Shown here in pieces: positions 12,791-24,593 of a stretch of 64,000 bases of DNA. The stretch is from positions 1,763,501 to 1,827,500 of the forward strand of contig WPIO01000001.1 of assembly GCA_009760855.2 (NCBI GenBank), read 5' to 3'. Each line of letters starts with the position of its first letter. The stretch's first letter is position 1. The notes under the pieces were generated by a model, which saw only the letters and a list, made by a program, of their open reading frames with translations, was not told where the DNA came from and ran no database searches. The position numbers and the translations under genes were made by a program. Origin of the DNA: Cristatella mucedo. Lineage: Eukaryota > Bryozoa > Phylactolaemata > Cristatellidae.

Positions 12791-13214
12791 CTTCTTTGAT
12801 GACCTCAGGCTAGCCCAAGCGAGGTGACATTCCTCCTTTAGCTCCGTTATCCGTTTCGGCACGCGACAATATAGAAATCGTACGCCGAAGCCTGCTATTT
12901 TGGCTGACAATCTCAGCTTTGTGACTGAGATCCATAGCTCTTACTTGCTTCAGTGTTCGCTAGCACAGCGCCAGCCAGGCTCAATAGCTATAACATCCTG
13001 CTCTCCGTTGGAGCGGCTGAATAATTTCGGCTGGTCTTTCAGCACTATTGTCGCGGCTAGCTTTTCGAGGGTAGGGCGACGCCAGCTGGAGGTCGCCGCC
13101 TCGGAGAGCCGGCCGGCTGTAGGGGGACTGGGTGGTTGGTGGCACTTGGAACGATGGAAGCGAGTGGGCCGTTCAGGACAGCGATTGACGAGGAGAGTCA
13201 ATATCAACATCAAG
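12791..13214. other. Intergenic, GC-richer, nothing certain
   Basis: GC-rich stretch adjoining the inverted dispersed repeat. It may be an extension of that repeat, with weak similarity to ~46.8 kb. Confidence 0.3.
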
Positions 13215-13298
13215 AGAATTCGGTGGACCCTGCCGAATACGGTCGTATACCACCCGTGCTTGCATTTTGTGTTTGTGTTGTGTGCTTGTGTGCGTGTG

Positions 13299-13357
<59 letters not shown>

Positions 13358-13870
13358 CCGTGCGTGTGAACGTGGTCCTAGCATAGGGATTTGCCGACGC
13401 GAACTAGAAGTAGTTCGGTGTAGTGTGTGAGGTATTCCTGCCTTCATGGTGGAAGCGGAGCCCTAGCTCTTCAGTCAGGGTCTGTTCGGGCTCCTCCGTC
13501 TTATTTGGGTCGCTCCCTACAATAGACATATGTAGCCTGTGTTTGGGGACGTATTCCCCCCCCCCCCGCAAGAGTGCTTGTGCTGTTGTGAGCCTCCGAG
13601 GAGTGAGGAGGATAAAACTAAAGTAGACGCTCAGCGACATTGTGCGCTTGCGAATAAAGCTCAGTAAAATTCCATATTAGTGTGTCTTGCTTTCCAATTC
13701 ACGCCGCGAACTCACGACCCCCTTAGTAACGATAGATCAGCGCCAGAAACACTCATTTCGTTACGGCCTGCTTATTGAGCTCAGGCGTGCACCGAACTGC
13801 ATTCGGCCGTAGGCTACGCAGCTCGGTGAGCGGCAGGTTACGCCTACTCCACCTAGCCTTCGGCGTTACA
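13215..13870 (+). repeat. Dispersed repeat R1, copy 1
   Basis: Its reverse complement matches 46028-46760 almost throughout, including 'aacgccgaaggct', 'gggggtcgtgag' and 'ccaccgaat'. The + orientation contains AATAAA at about 13653. The copy is expanded by a (TG)n tract. No coding capacity; possibly a solo LTR or other nonautonomous element. Confidence 0.7.
13288..13356 (+). repeat. (TG)n microsatellite
   Basis: An uninterrupted TG run of about 60 bases with TGCG variants at its left edge. The 176-aa and 165-aa open frames across it are low-complexity artefacts. Confidence 0.95.
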
Positions 13871-14639
13871 CCTTTATTTTGATGAATGCCCACAGCATTC
13901 CATGCTTTCTTTATTTTTATTTGCATGGTGTTGATTCATTCGCAGCGGACAGATTCGGTTATTAGAAGATGGTCCGCGGCCCAGATTTCTAACTTCTCGG
14001 CAATCAAGGAAGCCGGCAGTCTTCTCATAACAACATTATGCAGGCTGCCATTGACCTGACGAACAAGGACGAGCATTTCAATGTAGAAAAATACGTATAG
14101 GAAAAACACTTGGCCAATGTAATCGCTAAAAAGTGGGTCCTTTGCGAGGATCGGTCGATAAAATATGACTCCCAGTGAGCCAGTGCCGATCCTGAATGAA
14201 CCACAAGGAGTCAGTCATTTGTCTCTGCAGAGGCAGCACGGGTTCTTCACATTCATGAGCAAGCAATGCATCGAGCCTAGAAAGTGCCAGCGTGCTGATA
14301 AAGGCCTCGTTTATCTAGCAGGAACCCACCATGATCCGCACCAAACGACATTCAGAAAATCATCATCCAATAGCTTATTCATCTAGTTCGTAATTTTTTT
14401 AAACTTGCTAGGTGACGCTTATCATTGCATTGCGGCATACCAGAGTTGCAATGCCAGCAAGAAGGAGGAAATAGCTCTTTTGAACCGCTTCGTTCAGGTC
14501 AAGATCGGTACGCTTGGTGAGCGACACTTCGATCTGAACACATCGCTTCCGGTAGCTGGTCATTCACGAGCGCTCGAAATACTGAATAGCATCGTCGAGA
14601 TTTCTTTGTAGAGTACAATCATTCAAATCCAGATGAATT
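13871..14639. other. Intergenic, nothing recognised
   Basis: Short open frames only. Confidence 0.4.
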
Positions 14640-15930
14640 ACCACAGTACAATATTTTGTTAAGTTTTCACAGACCGTGCAGTGATCACATGGTCAAACTG
14701 AACAATGGTAAGCATGGTCTGCAAATCTGACCAAGCAACTGTGCGAATAGCTTAACTACTGGCAGCGTTAGTAATAACAATAGTACATTTATGCACACCC
14801 TCACAGAAACTAATCTATTTTTGGGCAATTTACATACGTCAAGAAAGCATTGCGTAATGGCTAGTGATAACATGCACAATATCTGCAAGTTAAAGGCGAC
14901 TGGCACAGTTTCAAAATATGGCTATTAGTTGTCAGCACATGGTCAGCATGCATATGCATACACCAGACCAATCACAAAGACCCACTAATTGCTGCGGCAA
15001 ACAGTTGCGATTTAGCTTCTTTTTAAAGGTGGTTAAGTCAGGGGATGTCGCGACGAAAGTCGGAAGTGAGTTCCAGGCTTTGGAATCATACGAACTAAAG
15101 GCACAGTCTCCAAGGGATTTGAGGTTTGTAAGAGGTGTATGTAAACGATTACATTTCGAAAAGCGAGTGGTATGACGCTTAGCCTGGTGGGGGAGTAGAT
15201 CTCATTGGTAGGCTTGAGCCAAAGAATGACGGACCTGAAAGTGAGCGACAGAACACTTAAGTATAATCGCAGAAATATTGGGAGCCATCGCAGGTCGGCA
15301 GAAGTGGTACGGCGGACAGACGTAACAGCAGAGTTGTGCACCAACTGCAATCGCTTAATGGCGCAGGCCGGTAGACCGGCATTCGGTAAGTTACCGAAGT
15401 CGAGAAGACATGCCACAAAGCATGGACCAATTTGGATAAAGTATCCGTGTCTAAGCAAGCCAGAATTTTAGCAATGGCATGTAGAAGAGTGTTGAGATAA
15501 ATCAGCGTGCTTGCTTGAGGGCTTCGATGACTTAAAGCATATATGATTGATTAGCACATCGGTGAGTGTCAACCGTGAAAATAAGCACATCAAGCACACA
15601 GGAATAAGGTAGTCTGTACTTCAGTGTTTAATCGAATGATCTTTGTCCGTTCCCATAGATGCTCTTGAGTCTCCTACTAAGATAGAGCCTAAACCATTGC
15701 AGTGCCGTACCAGTATTGCCAGGCAAGATAAGAAGCTCTAAAAAAGGACCTTGGGATCAATATCATCAAAGGCTGCTGAAAGATAAAAAAAAGCAGTGAA
15801 ACTGTACCTAAGTCTGCATTCTCGATAAGGCCGTTATACACTCGAAGCAAAACTGATTCTGTAGACTGATTAGCTCTGAAACTAGACTGGAACTTACTTG
15901 CTAGTTCAAAGTTCAATATAGGAGTTTAGC
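14640..15930 (-). mobile_element. LINE family A, RT half plus 3' UTR
   Basis: On the minus strand: 'SKFQSSFRANQSTESVLL' (RT domain 2, about 15895-15840), then 'AGLPACAIKRLQLVHNSA' and 'SLTFRSVILWLKP', then the family-A 3' UTR with repeated 'tgctgacaac/catgctgacc'-type motifs down to about 14650. Frameshifted and dead. Confidence 0.8.
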
Positions 15931-18313
15931 TGCACTACCACAACTCATTGCATTGTTGTGCACAAACTCAAGCTAGCCCTGACTTCGGCCTGCATGAATG
16001 GTGTCCCTAACATTGCCACCGTCTTCGAATTGGACAGTGACGAAATCAACACGGTAACCAATCTGGCAAGTCCATCAATATCCACTCAGCAATTGAAGGG
16101 AAACCGTACAGGACCTGATCAACGAGCCCCAAGCAGAGACAGGACTTGAAAAAACCAAGAGACCGTGGGCCCAAGAGGTACTTCCAAGTCATAATTTAGA
16201 CGAGTCGTATAGTGGCTGACTAGCTTGCTTGCCTCGACCATTGTAACTACTGAGCACGTCGGAGAAAACGCTGGAACGGCTAATTTAGATGGCTCCTCAA
16301 GTGAATGTATTCATTCAAGTTCGCCTTTCTCTTCCATCTCGCGGTTTACTTGCTATTTATTGCACATGAGCTTTCACGGGCGTGGCACAAAACTCAGGAT
16401 CTAGATTTTTCAAAGCCTTTTAAGTCATTGATCGTCATCCAGGTGCTGACGGAAACAGTAACAGATGGTTAGGGTCATCATTTGTCAAAGGTGCGCAAGC
16501 TCTGTCACCTTTATAAGATCGCTGTAACGCAAATGATGGCAAACGGCGATCGGTTGGGCCTCGGTCTCGTCAAAGGAGCAACAACGATCCGTGCGTTAAC
16601 TACTCTCTGCGCCAATGAGTAAGATGCATCTAGAATCAGATGTTCGGCTTTACAAGGCGTCGATTCGGATATTCCGCTTTCTTGATGCATTTCCATTCAC
16701 AAGCAGTTCCTTGCATTCAACGCCTACAGCCTGATAGAGCTTGAAGCCAAATTCTGCGAGATTTTTGGGATTTATTTAAAATCTATATGCCCTATTTCCT
16801 TGACTAAATGACATGTGAAACAAAGCTATTAAACTACTTTTCCTAAAAGCTTTTTCTGCATTCGTGTGAATTCATGTGCTTAAGCATGGTTTTATTTCTG
16901 ATTTAATCCTAATGGAAATTGTATTCTTCCATCATAGCGTATGTAGCAATATGGAAAGAGTTTTTTTGAAGTGCAAAGCAGTTGGCTTACATACGATTTC
17001 TTCAAAACATTAAGAATTGTATAGACTTAGCAGACTTCAGCTCTACCGTCTTGTGGCAGCGGCTTGACAGATGTCGTCCGGACATTGATTTTGACGCAGG
17101 ACTTCAGAAGTACGAGACCTTTCCCTATCGATAATAGTTATTATTTATTTTTTCATCATCTTTCAACTAATCGACATCATTTACTTATATAACTTTGTCA
17201 CTTAAACAAGCAAAACAGGTGATCACCGATCATCAGCTCTCAGTTGATCCAAGAAGATTTAAATATCAGTTTCACTTGATGGACCAGTAGGTAACTCATT
17301 TTGTTAATCATCATGATTACTCAACTGAATCACAGAGGAGCTTTCGTGGCACTTAGGGGCGGGTAGCTCCTGATGCAAATCGATAATGCATGCATGCTAC
17401 ACCTTGGTTACTGAAGGCAAGGTGTGATAATGAAAGCAAATGACTGAACGTGGTTACTCGGAGCTTTCTAGTGACAGATCTTGCAGCGTTGCAATTGAGC
17501 TAGTACTTAGCTATGCATTCACTCGAACTTTTCTACGCAAATGGAAAACAGCTTGACCAGATGCTAACATTGAATAAAAAACGGCTAAGGGTCCTCCTGC
17601 CAATCCAATCAAACCATTTCAAGTTTGGTCTAGGCTGAAGCATTGCACCAAAAGCTGACCGAACTGCTTTTCGCTTTAAGCAGCACGAATCGATATTTAG
17701 GAAACACAGACGCCAAGTGGTTAAATTGGATTGATTAACCAGCTGCTGCTTCTGCATCTTTACAAACTGTGGACCAGCACTTGAAAATTCTGTGTTAGGA
17801 TAGCAGTTTCTCTGAGAGCCGAAGTTCTCGGTGGTTGGTATTCTAAAGTGGTCAGTGACTGAGTTTCCTTGGAATGGGAAGCCAGAACGTCAGAATTCTC
17901 CGAAACAATGTCATTGTGCTCATAACATTTACCTTTAACCATAACCTTTAGCTTATCCAAGTCATCAACTAGAGAAACAACTGAATCTTGTATCGTCGGA
18001 AGCGGGCAGGTAGCATAAAAAACTATGAAATTGATATAAGATGCTGTGAGTATCCCAGCCGTGCTGTCTTAAAACAGCGAAAAAAGACTAAACTAAATAT
18101 CGTGAAACTTATGCCCATTAAAGAAATGGTTATATGCAAATGCTATATATAACACACATAATTGATCACGCAGGGCTCCGGTGAAGCATTCTGGGTGGAC
18201 AGACATTAGGGCGCATCCCGGCACTAAAAGATGGGCAATTTTTCTAATGTGCCGTTTGGTTTGCAGTCAAAACTCATATCAAGTGTTTCATATGAAATGC
18301 CGTTTGGCTCGCT
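15931..18313. other. Intergenic, nothing recognised
   Basis: Short open frames on both strands (e.g. 17533-17960 minus) without recognisable motifs. Confidence 0.4.
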
Positions 18314-18480
18314 TTTGGCGCACGAGTCTTAGGCCAGGGGTACGTTGCTCACTCTTCACGACCCAAGTCGTGGGATCGAGTCATTCAGTGGAAGGTCGGT
18401 CTGGTGCTACCCTACTCCACGAAGCGATGATGGCCGATGATGGCTCTTTTTCGCTATATGAATTATAAAATCTAAATTCT
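18314..18480 (+). mobile_element. tRNA-derived SINE, diverged + strand copy
   Basis: 'ttggcgcacgag' head, 'gtcgtgggatcgagtc' at the B-box position, and 'tttttcgctatatgaattat' near the end are collinear with the reverse complement of the copies at 4296 and 33965. Confidence 0.55.
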
Positions 18481-19200
18481 CTAACTTTTTTCCAACAGGC
18501 AAAGATTGCCTGAATGGAATCTGCGTCTAACTCTGAACGAGTTGGAGTCGAGCATTGGAAAACCAGCGCCTATATCCAGATGATGACAGACCACAGAAAT
18601 GGGAAGAAAAATTCTTACCTAAAAGCGTCACTATTGTCCTTGGCGCCCAATTACATGTATCAATGAGAATGACTTTTAGTGGGCTTCTAAGAAAGTTATT
18701 GGGCTGAGTTTATAGCCTTGAGCTGACTGCTAAAACCTGCTAAGAGCAATGCCCGTTGGTTAAAAGAACAATCCTGCATAACTAGACTGAATCTCCGGAA
18801 ACATCGTATGTGACAGCAGAATCCGGCTTTTTGTGAGCAGAATTTGAGATGGGGATTTCCATTAAGATTATTTGCACAATAGTATTAAATACAGCTGTTT
18901 GAAAATCACGCTTCACTTCCAGCTATGGGCTCTGGAATAGAGCTCAGCCTCTCACAGTAGACCAAAAGGCTTATTTTGCTGTGATGAAGAAGTTGTACAC
19001 TCCATGCAACGGCTGATTTTCGGAGGTGGTATAGCTGGCCACTTCCGCCGCACCACAATGACCCTTAAACTTGAAATAGGATAAAATATAATTAGTAATA
19101 ATAATATTATATATAATATACAATAAAGATAATATAATTCTTTGCAGATTGGGCTGCCGAAGAAATTAATCAGCCGGAATCGATTGCCGGATTTTAACTT
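18481..19200. other. Intergenic, nothing recognised
   Basis: A/T-rich, with no coding or repeat signature that I can name. Confidence 0.35.
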
Positions 19201-19204
19201 GATG

Positions 19205-19292
19205 GAGCTTCTAATAATCAAATGGATAATAATCAATCAAATGGATAATAATCAGTCAAATGGATAATTGATCAATCAAATAGATAATAGAT
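19205..19292 (+). repeat. Short tandem repeat, ~19-bp unit
   Basis: About four imperfect copies of 'aatcaaatggataataatc', with later copies drifting to 'aatagataatagatc'. Confidence 0.8.
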
Positions 19293-19822
19293 CATCGACT
19301 TCAAGGTCACTCGTCGCTCACTTTCAGGTCCCTTCATTCTTTGACTCCAGCCTACCTATCAGATATTCTCCCCCCCCCCCACACGGCTAAGCTTCGTTCC
19401 ATCCGCTTTTTGGAATCAACGTATTTAACTCTACTTCGTACAAACTTCAAATTCTTTGGAGACCGTGCCTTTAGTTCGTATACTCCCAAAGCCTGGCACT
19501 CACTCCCGACCTGCGTCACGACATCTCCTGACTTTTCCACATTAAAAAAATATTATAAACGTATCTATTTATGACAGTGGGTCCCTGTGATTCATCCTTT
19601 GTGCTTACGCGTGCTGACACTGTTGCATGCTCCCACTAACCGCACTTGCATGTTGACCCTGACTCTGCATGCCACCCTTAACTACGTTATTCTTGTTGTT
19701 TATTGAGCATGCTACAACTGACCATTCGATCATGCTTCCTTTGCAGCAAATGCAAAGTGCCTAGAAAGAGATTGAGTTCTCTGAGGGCACTTTATCAAAT
19801 GCATTATTATTATTATTATTAC
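19293..19822 (+). mobile_element. LINE family A, 3' fragment with (ATT)n tail
   Basis: Encodes 'LTPAYLSDILPPPHTAKL' and 'FGDRAFSSYTPKAWHSLP', then the 3' UTR, the terminal hairpin 'agattgagttctct' and (ATT)n ending at about 19822. Confidence 0.85.
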
Positions 19823-20478
19823 AGCGATAATTTTTCCGAAGTATGCGTTATTCGCCCCTCCCCCCGTCTAAGTGCTATCTTGTTTCCTTTTCTCCTATTC
19901 TATTGCTATTCCTCACAAGAAATATCAGCGGCTGTTGAAGAGAATGCCCAGTTGAGTGCAGGCCGTCCTACAAATCTTTGAAGCCACCTCATGCTTCGAG
20001 AGCAAAGCAATTTAACAATATTGTATATTTGTGCTACCTGATAAAACTTTAGAACATATTCCACTTTTTACTCTAAATGACGGAGAATTTTAACCGAGAA
20101 AGAGCAGGCTATCTCATAGTGGCCACATTGAATGCTTATCTAGTACAGTGGCCGTAATTGACTAAAGCTTTAAGTCCATTACGCAGGAGAAATCTTTAAA
20201 TTGTGGTCAACTTTTTCTTACAGAAATTTACATATACAACTATGAAAATTTTAGGAGCATTTATTTCAACGTGCATTTGAAAAAATAGGATAAAGTATTA
20301 AAAGTCCTTTTGAAGTAAATTATTTAAATAAGTAGCATCTGCCAATAAAAGTTATTGATATGGGTTGTTTATATAGTATTTGGAATTTTTTTGGGCTGAT
20401 TTCCTGCAAAACTGAGTTAGGCATCTTACGCTTTCATTTAGCCCACTGATGAATGTAAGTGTGGCATTGTCTTTGCAG
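19823..20478. other. 5' flank of the P450 gene
   Basis: No promoter motif was singled out. The 3' splice-site-like sequence just before 20479 suggests an upstream noncoding exon that I cannot place. Confidence 0.35.
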
Positions 20479-20863
20479 ATGTTGACACAGGATGGAGCGT
20501 TTGACCTGAAACTAGACTTTCTTCTATGCACTTCAACCATCCTGCTCACAATGGTGGTGATGCTGCTTGCATGGCTGCTTTATTTCTACATCGTCGACAT
20601 GTCACGCTACCCCCAAGGGCCTTTGCGAATTCCTGCGATTGGCAACATCCTGCATTTGCTATGGCATGGTGATATCCTGGAGTTTTTGATGCAGTCATGG
20701 AAACGGTACGGTGACATATTCACTATTCAAATAGGGTCAAAGATGTTTATCGTCCTTAATGGATATGAAACCCTTAATGATGCTCTGGTTAAAAAAGCCC
20801 GATCATTTAGCGAACACAATCGATTCATAAATGCACCAGAAATTCCGAGTTTAAATTTCGAGG
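20479..20863 (+). CDS. P450 coding exon 1
   Basis: Residues 1-128 plus one base. It encodes the membrane anchor ('[19 protein letters not shown]'), the proline hinge and the first beta-sheet region. The donor is GAGG|gtaagt, phase 1. Reading stays open upstream to ATG 20449. Confidence 0.92.
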
Positions 20864-23800
20864 GTAAGTGCATTTGACCTCATACTTAGCACCAGTATCT
20901 GAAGGCGTGTTATTATAAATCTGAAACTCTGTCCGTCCTATTTATAAGCGTTTGCATTGATTGTAACTTGTCTGGCACCCTTTTCAAAAGGCGAGCAATA
21001 TTAGCACCGTTTCATATTTTCTGTTCGCTTGCAGGCATATTATTTTCCACGTATCCTGTATGGAAGGAACATCGAAAGCTTGTCCTAAAGGTTTTTAAAG
21101 ATCTAGGATTTGTCAAGCAAGACTTGGAAGAAAAGGTGAAGCAGGAAATCTCGAAGCTTATTCCGGAAATAAGTTCTAAAGTGCAGCAACCTTTTGCTAT
21201 CCAGGATCTCTTGTCAAAGGCAACTTCTAACGTAATTTCAAACGTAGTTTTTGGCTCGAGATTTGAATATGACGACAAAGAATTTATTCTACTTCTGGAT
21301 TACCTAAGAAAGATGATGATTGACGTTCGCAGAGTGGCAATATCTCAATTGTTTCCGATTCTGCGATACTTACCAATTGAGTACTTCAAACTGAAGAGTA
21401 CTTCAGAAATGAGCACAAGATTTATAGCATTTATGGAGAAGAAAGTTTTGGATGTTGAAAATAACTTTGCATCTGCGTCTCCTTCGTATATCAAGGCTTA
21501 TCTGGAGGAAATTCAGAAAAACGAGGACTTAAGAAAAGGTAGGCGTGAAATGTTTTTTAAGAACTCCAGGCAGTTGTATGCTACTGGATAGCAAAATGCT
21601 AGATGCATTACAAAGTCTAGCTTGCACTCTAGTCACGTCAGGTAAAAATCTAAATTATATCCTAGTCAATTTATAAAAAGTCATATAAGTTGAAAAATCG
21701 AACCTAGATCTCACACAATTTGATCTCAAAATGTGCAGCCGTTTTTATTTTCCTGCAAGTTTTGTGTTTATTGCCCGAGTTAATTCTCTTTAATGCCTAT
21801 CCATGCTAGACGCATAAACTGTAGGCAGACTTCCAAGACAGTCCAATTTTAGACTCTTTTTATGCTTACAAACTATAGTTAAAGTTCTCCTGATTCTGGT
21901 TAAAGTCATATATTTCTTTTTCCTGATATATTCACGTCGCTAGCAAAAAAGTGCAATTTTTTATAACTTCTCTTAGGCCATTTGGCAGAGGAACAAAGGT
22001 CGGAGAGCAAAGTACAAGATAAATATTTATTAAAACGAGAATTATTCCATGATTTTATTTTAACGTATTTTCTACGTGTTGTACACGCATAATATATCTA
22101 AGATTGACTAAACAAACGTATAAAGACAATTCACCACTAAACCGCACTGCTACCAAATGGCCTTTTTCATGGTGTTCAAAGTCCGATGTTATCAATTTCA
22201 TACGCTAGAACTTGATAACAACTGTATTAATACTGGGACCTTTTGCATTTACATGTAACTCAAATATAATTAAATCCTTATTTTAGCCTTATAGGTTTGC
22301 TGCTATGCAACTATACGATTATGTCAGATGACTACTATTGCTAACCTGGACCGTTAGTAAATTCACTCTGCTAGATAAAATGCAGGGAAGAACATGACAC
22401 GTGCTTCCTGTTTGACATTTCTTCAAGCCGTAACAATTGACGATGCCTCGCGCGATTTCCAGGCGTTGAGTGCATCTGAACTGAAGCCGAAGTCTGAAAA
22501 TAGTTTTGAGCTTGATTAAATGCATAGTCTTAAAAAACGCAGTTACAAGAGCAAGGGATACGACCTGAAGACTTTAGGATTTGGCTTACAAAGCCGAATC
22601 TACTCCCCTACGGATGAGTGCCGCACATCTTTTTCAGCCGTCCTTAACTGCTACTTCCACGCTGCTCGCGAGCTCAACTGCCCTCCTGACTCCGCTATGC
22701 TTCTCACTTTCTCTTTGTTGTGTGTGATGAATTCTACTGGCTACTGCATGAGTAACGACAGCCGCTTCGACTTTGAGTGGACTATAGAAAACTGTATTAC
22801 TTAGCACCCACTTAATCGGTGTGGCTTAGTGGAGTTACAGACAGAGAGATAAAGCATAGCATTAGTGAAAGGTCACTTCGGAATTGGACATTGACATCGC
22901 GAAGACGCAACGGGTGATATGCTGACAAGGCCGATTTTGAGCGTTAACCTTTGCAATTTCTGAGACATGCCATGCTTTCATATAAAGAGTAAGTTGCTTT
23001 TATTGTCATTCAATTTAATGAAGTTGTCTGCTATCCATATGTGAATGCTGGTTATTTGCTTTTGGTTATTTGTTTATTTGGTTATTTGCACCCAGAGAGA
23101 CGAGAGAGTTTGACTTGCGTGGCGGCTGAGAGAGGTGATCACTATATCACTTACCACCATCAAAGGACCTGAGAGCTTTGGTGGGGCTGTTGCAAAGCAG
23201 GAGCAATGCTTTGAGGTGCAGGTCCACCTGCATGTTTTACTCGTAAGCGAGTTTAAGTACCCCTTATAAGGTTTTTTGGGAAGGATGTAATGATACAATT
23301 TTTACACGGGTTTCTAAAAATGAAACTGGTGGCACCTACCAATACTAATTTAACCTCCTGATAGTTTTTGCATAAATGGATCGTGATCAGATTAAAATGA
23401 AGCTGATTATGTAATCAAAGCTTGCTTAAGTTGTAACGAGAATGATTTGAATCCGGATACCCATAGCGTTCATCCAGTCTATCTTCAGTCGTGTTATTTC
23501 CTGCATTCCCTTTGGAATCATGTCTCTAAATTCCGTACAGCATCTCAACGGCTACATTTAAGGAGGCCACAAGTGATCTTATCCTGAAGTTCATATCCCA
23601 ATCATAGAAGACAACTAGTCTTCTATTCCTTATTCCCAGTGACCTGCTTCTGCGGTGGATAGATCTGCTACTGCCATGCATAAAAAACATTGTAAATACG
23701 TCATTAGCAACAGGTCATGTGCCAGCACCTTTCAAAAAGGCTCCAGTCAGATAACTACTCAAGAAAGCCGCAGTAGACCCATTTTACCTTTTTATTAAAG

Positions 23801-24517
23801 TCACTGGAACGACTCGAAGCAGACCAGCTAAACTCTCATATTGAAACTTCAAACCTATCAACCGAGTTCTAGTCTGGTTTTAGATATAATGACTCCTAGA
23901 GTCGGCATTGCTTCGGGTGTATGAGGACATTCTTAGGTATGCACACTGAGATAGAGTCTGTCTGCTTGTTTTTCTGAATCTTTCGGCAGCTTTTAATGTC
24001 ATTGATTGTTAAGTCCTTCTTGAGCCCTTATCGTTTCGCCTAGGCCTCACCGGCACTATACTGCAACAATTCGGGTACTATCTTGATGTGAGATTGCAGA
24101 GTTTCGATGTGAGCGGACAAGTATCATCCGAGAAATTACTGAAGTATGGGGTACCTCAGGGCAGCTCTGTGCTCGCTCCGCTTCTTTTCACCTTTTATAC
24201 TCTCACTCTTGCAGATTTGATTGCCGGGTACAACCAAGGCTTTCACTTGTATGCAGATAACAATCTGTTCCACGTTCGCTTTCATCCCTCCCAGCCCTCA
24301 AGTACATCGAATTCTCTCACCTCTCTTGCTACATGTATTGATAACTTCCGCACATGGATGGCAGCAAACTTTCTTAGATAGCAAACCAAAAGTGGTTCAT
24401 AAATTAGAAGAGCACATTCTTGAAATTGGTCAGCATATCTCCTGTTGAATCTGCACGAAACTATGCGTCCTGTTCCAATATGATAATCATTATATAGAAA
24501 ATTAAATAAATAACTAA

Positions 24518-24593
<76 letters not shown>

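Noticed and set aside
12900-13447. Open frames of 165-176 codons on both strands
   Set aside because: They are held open by a (TG)n tract and lie in a dispersed repeat; the peptides are low complexity.
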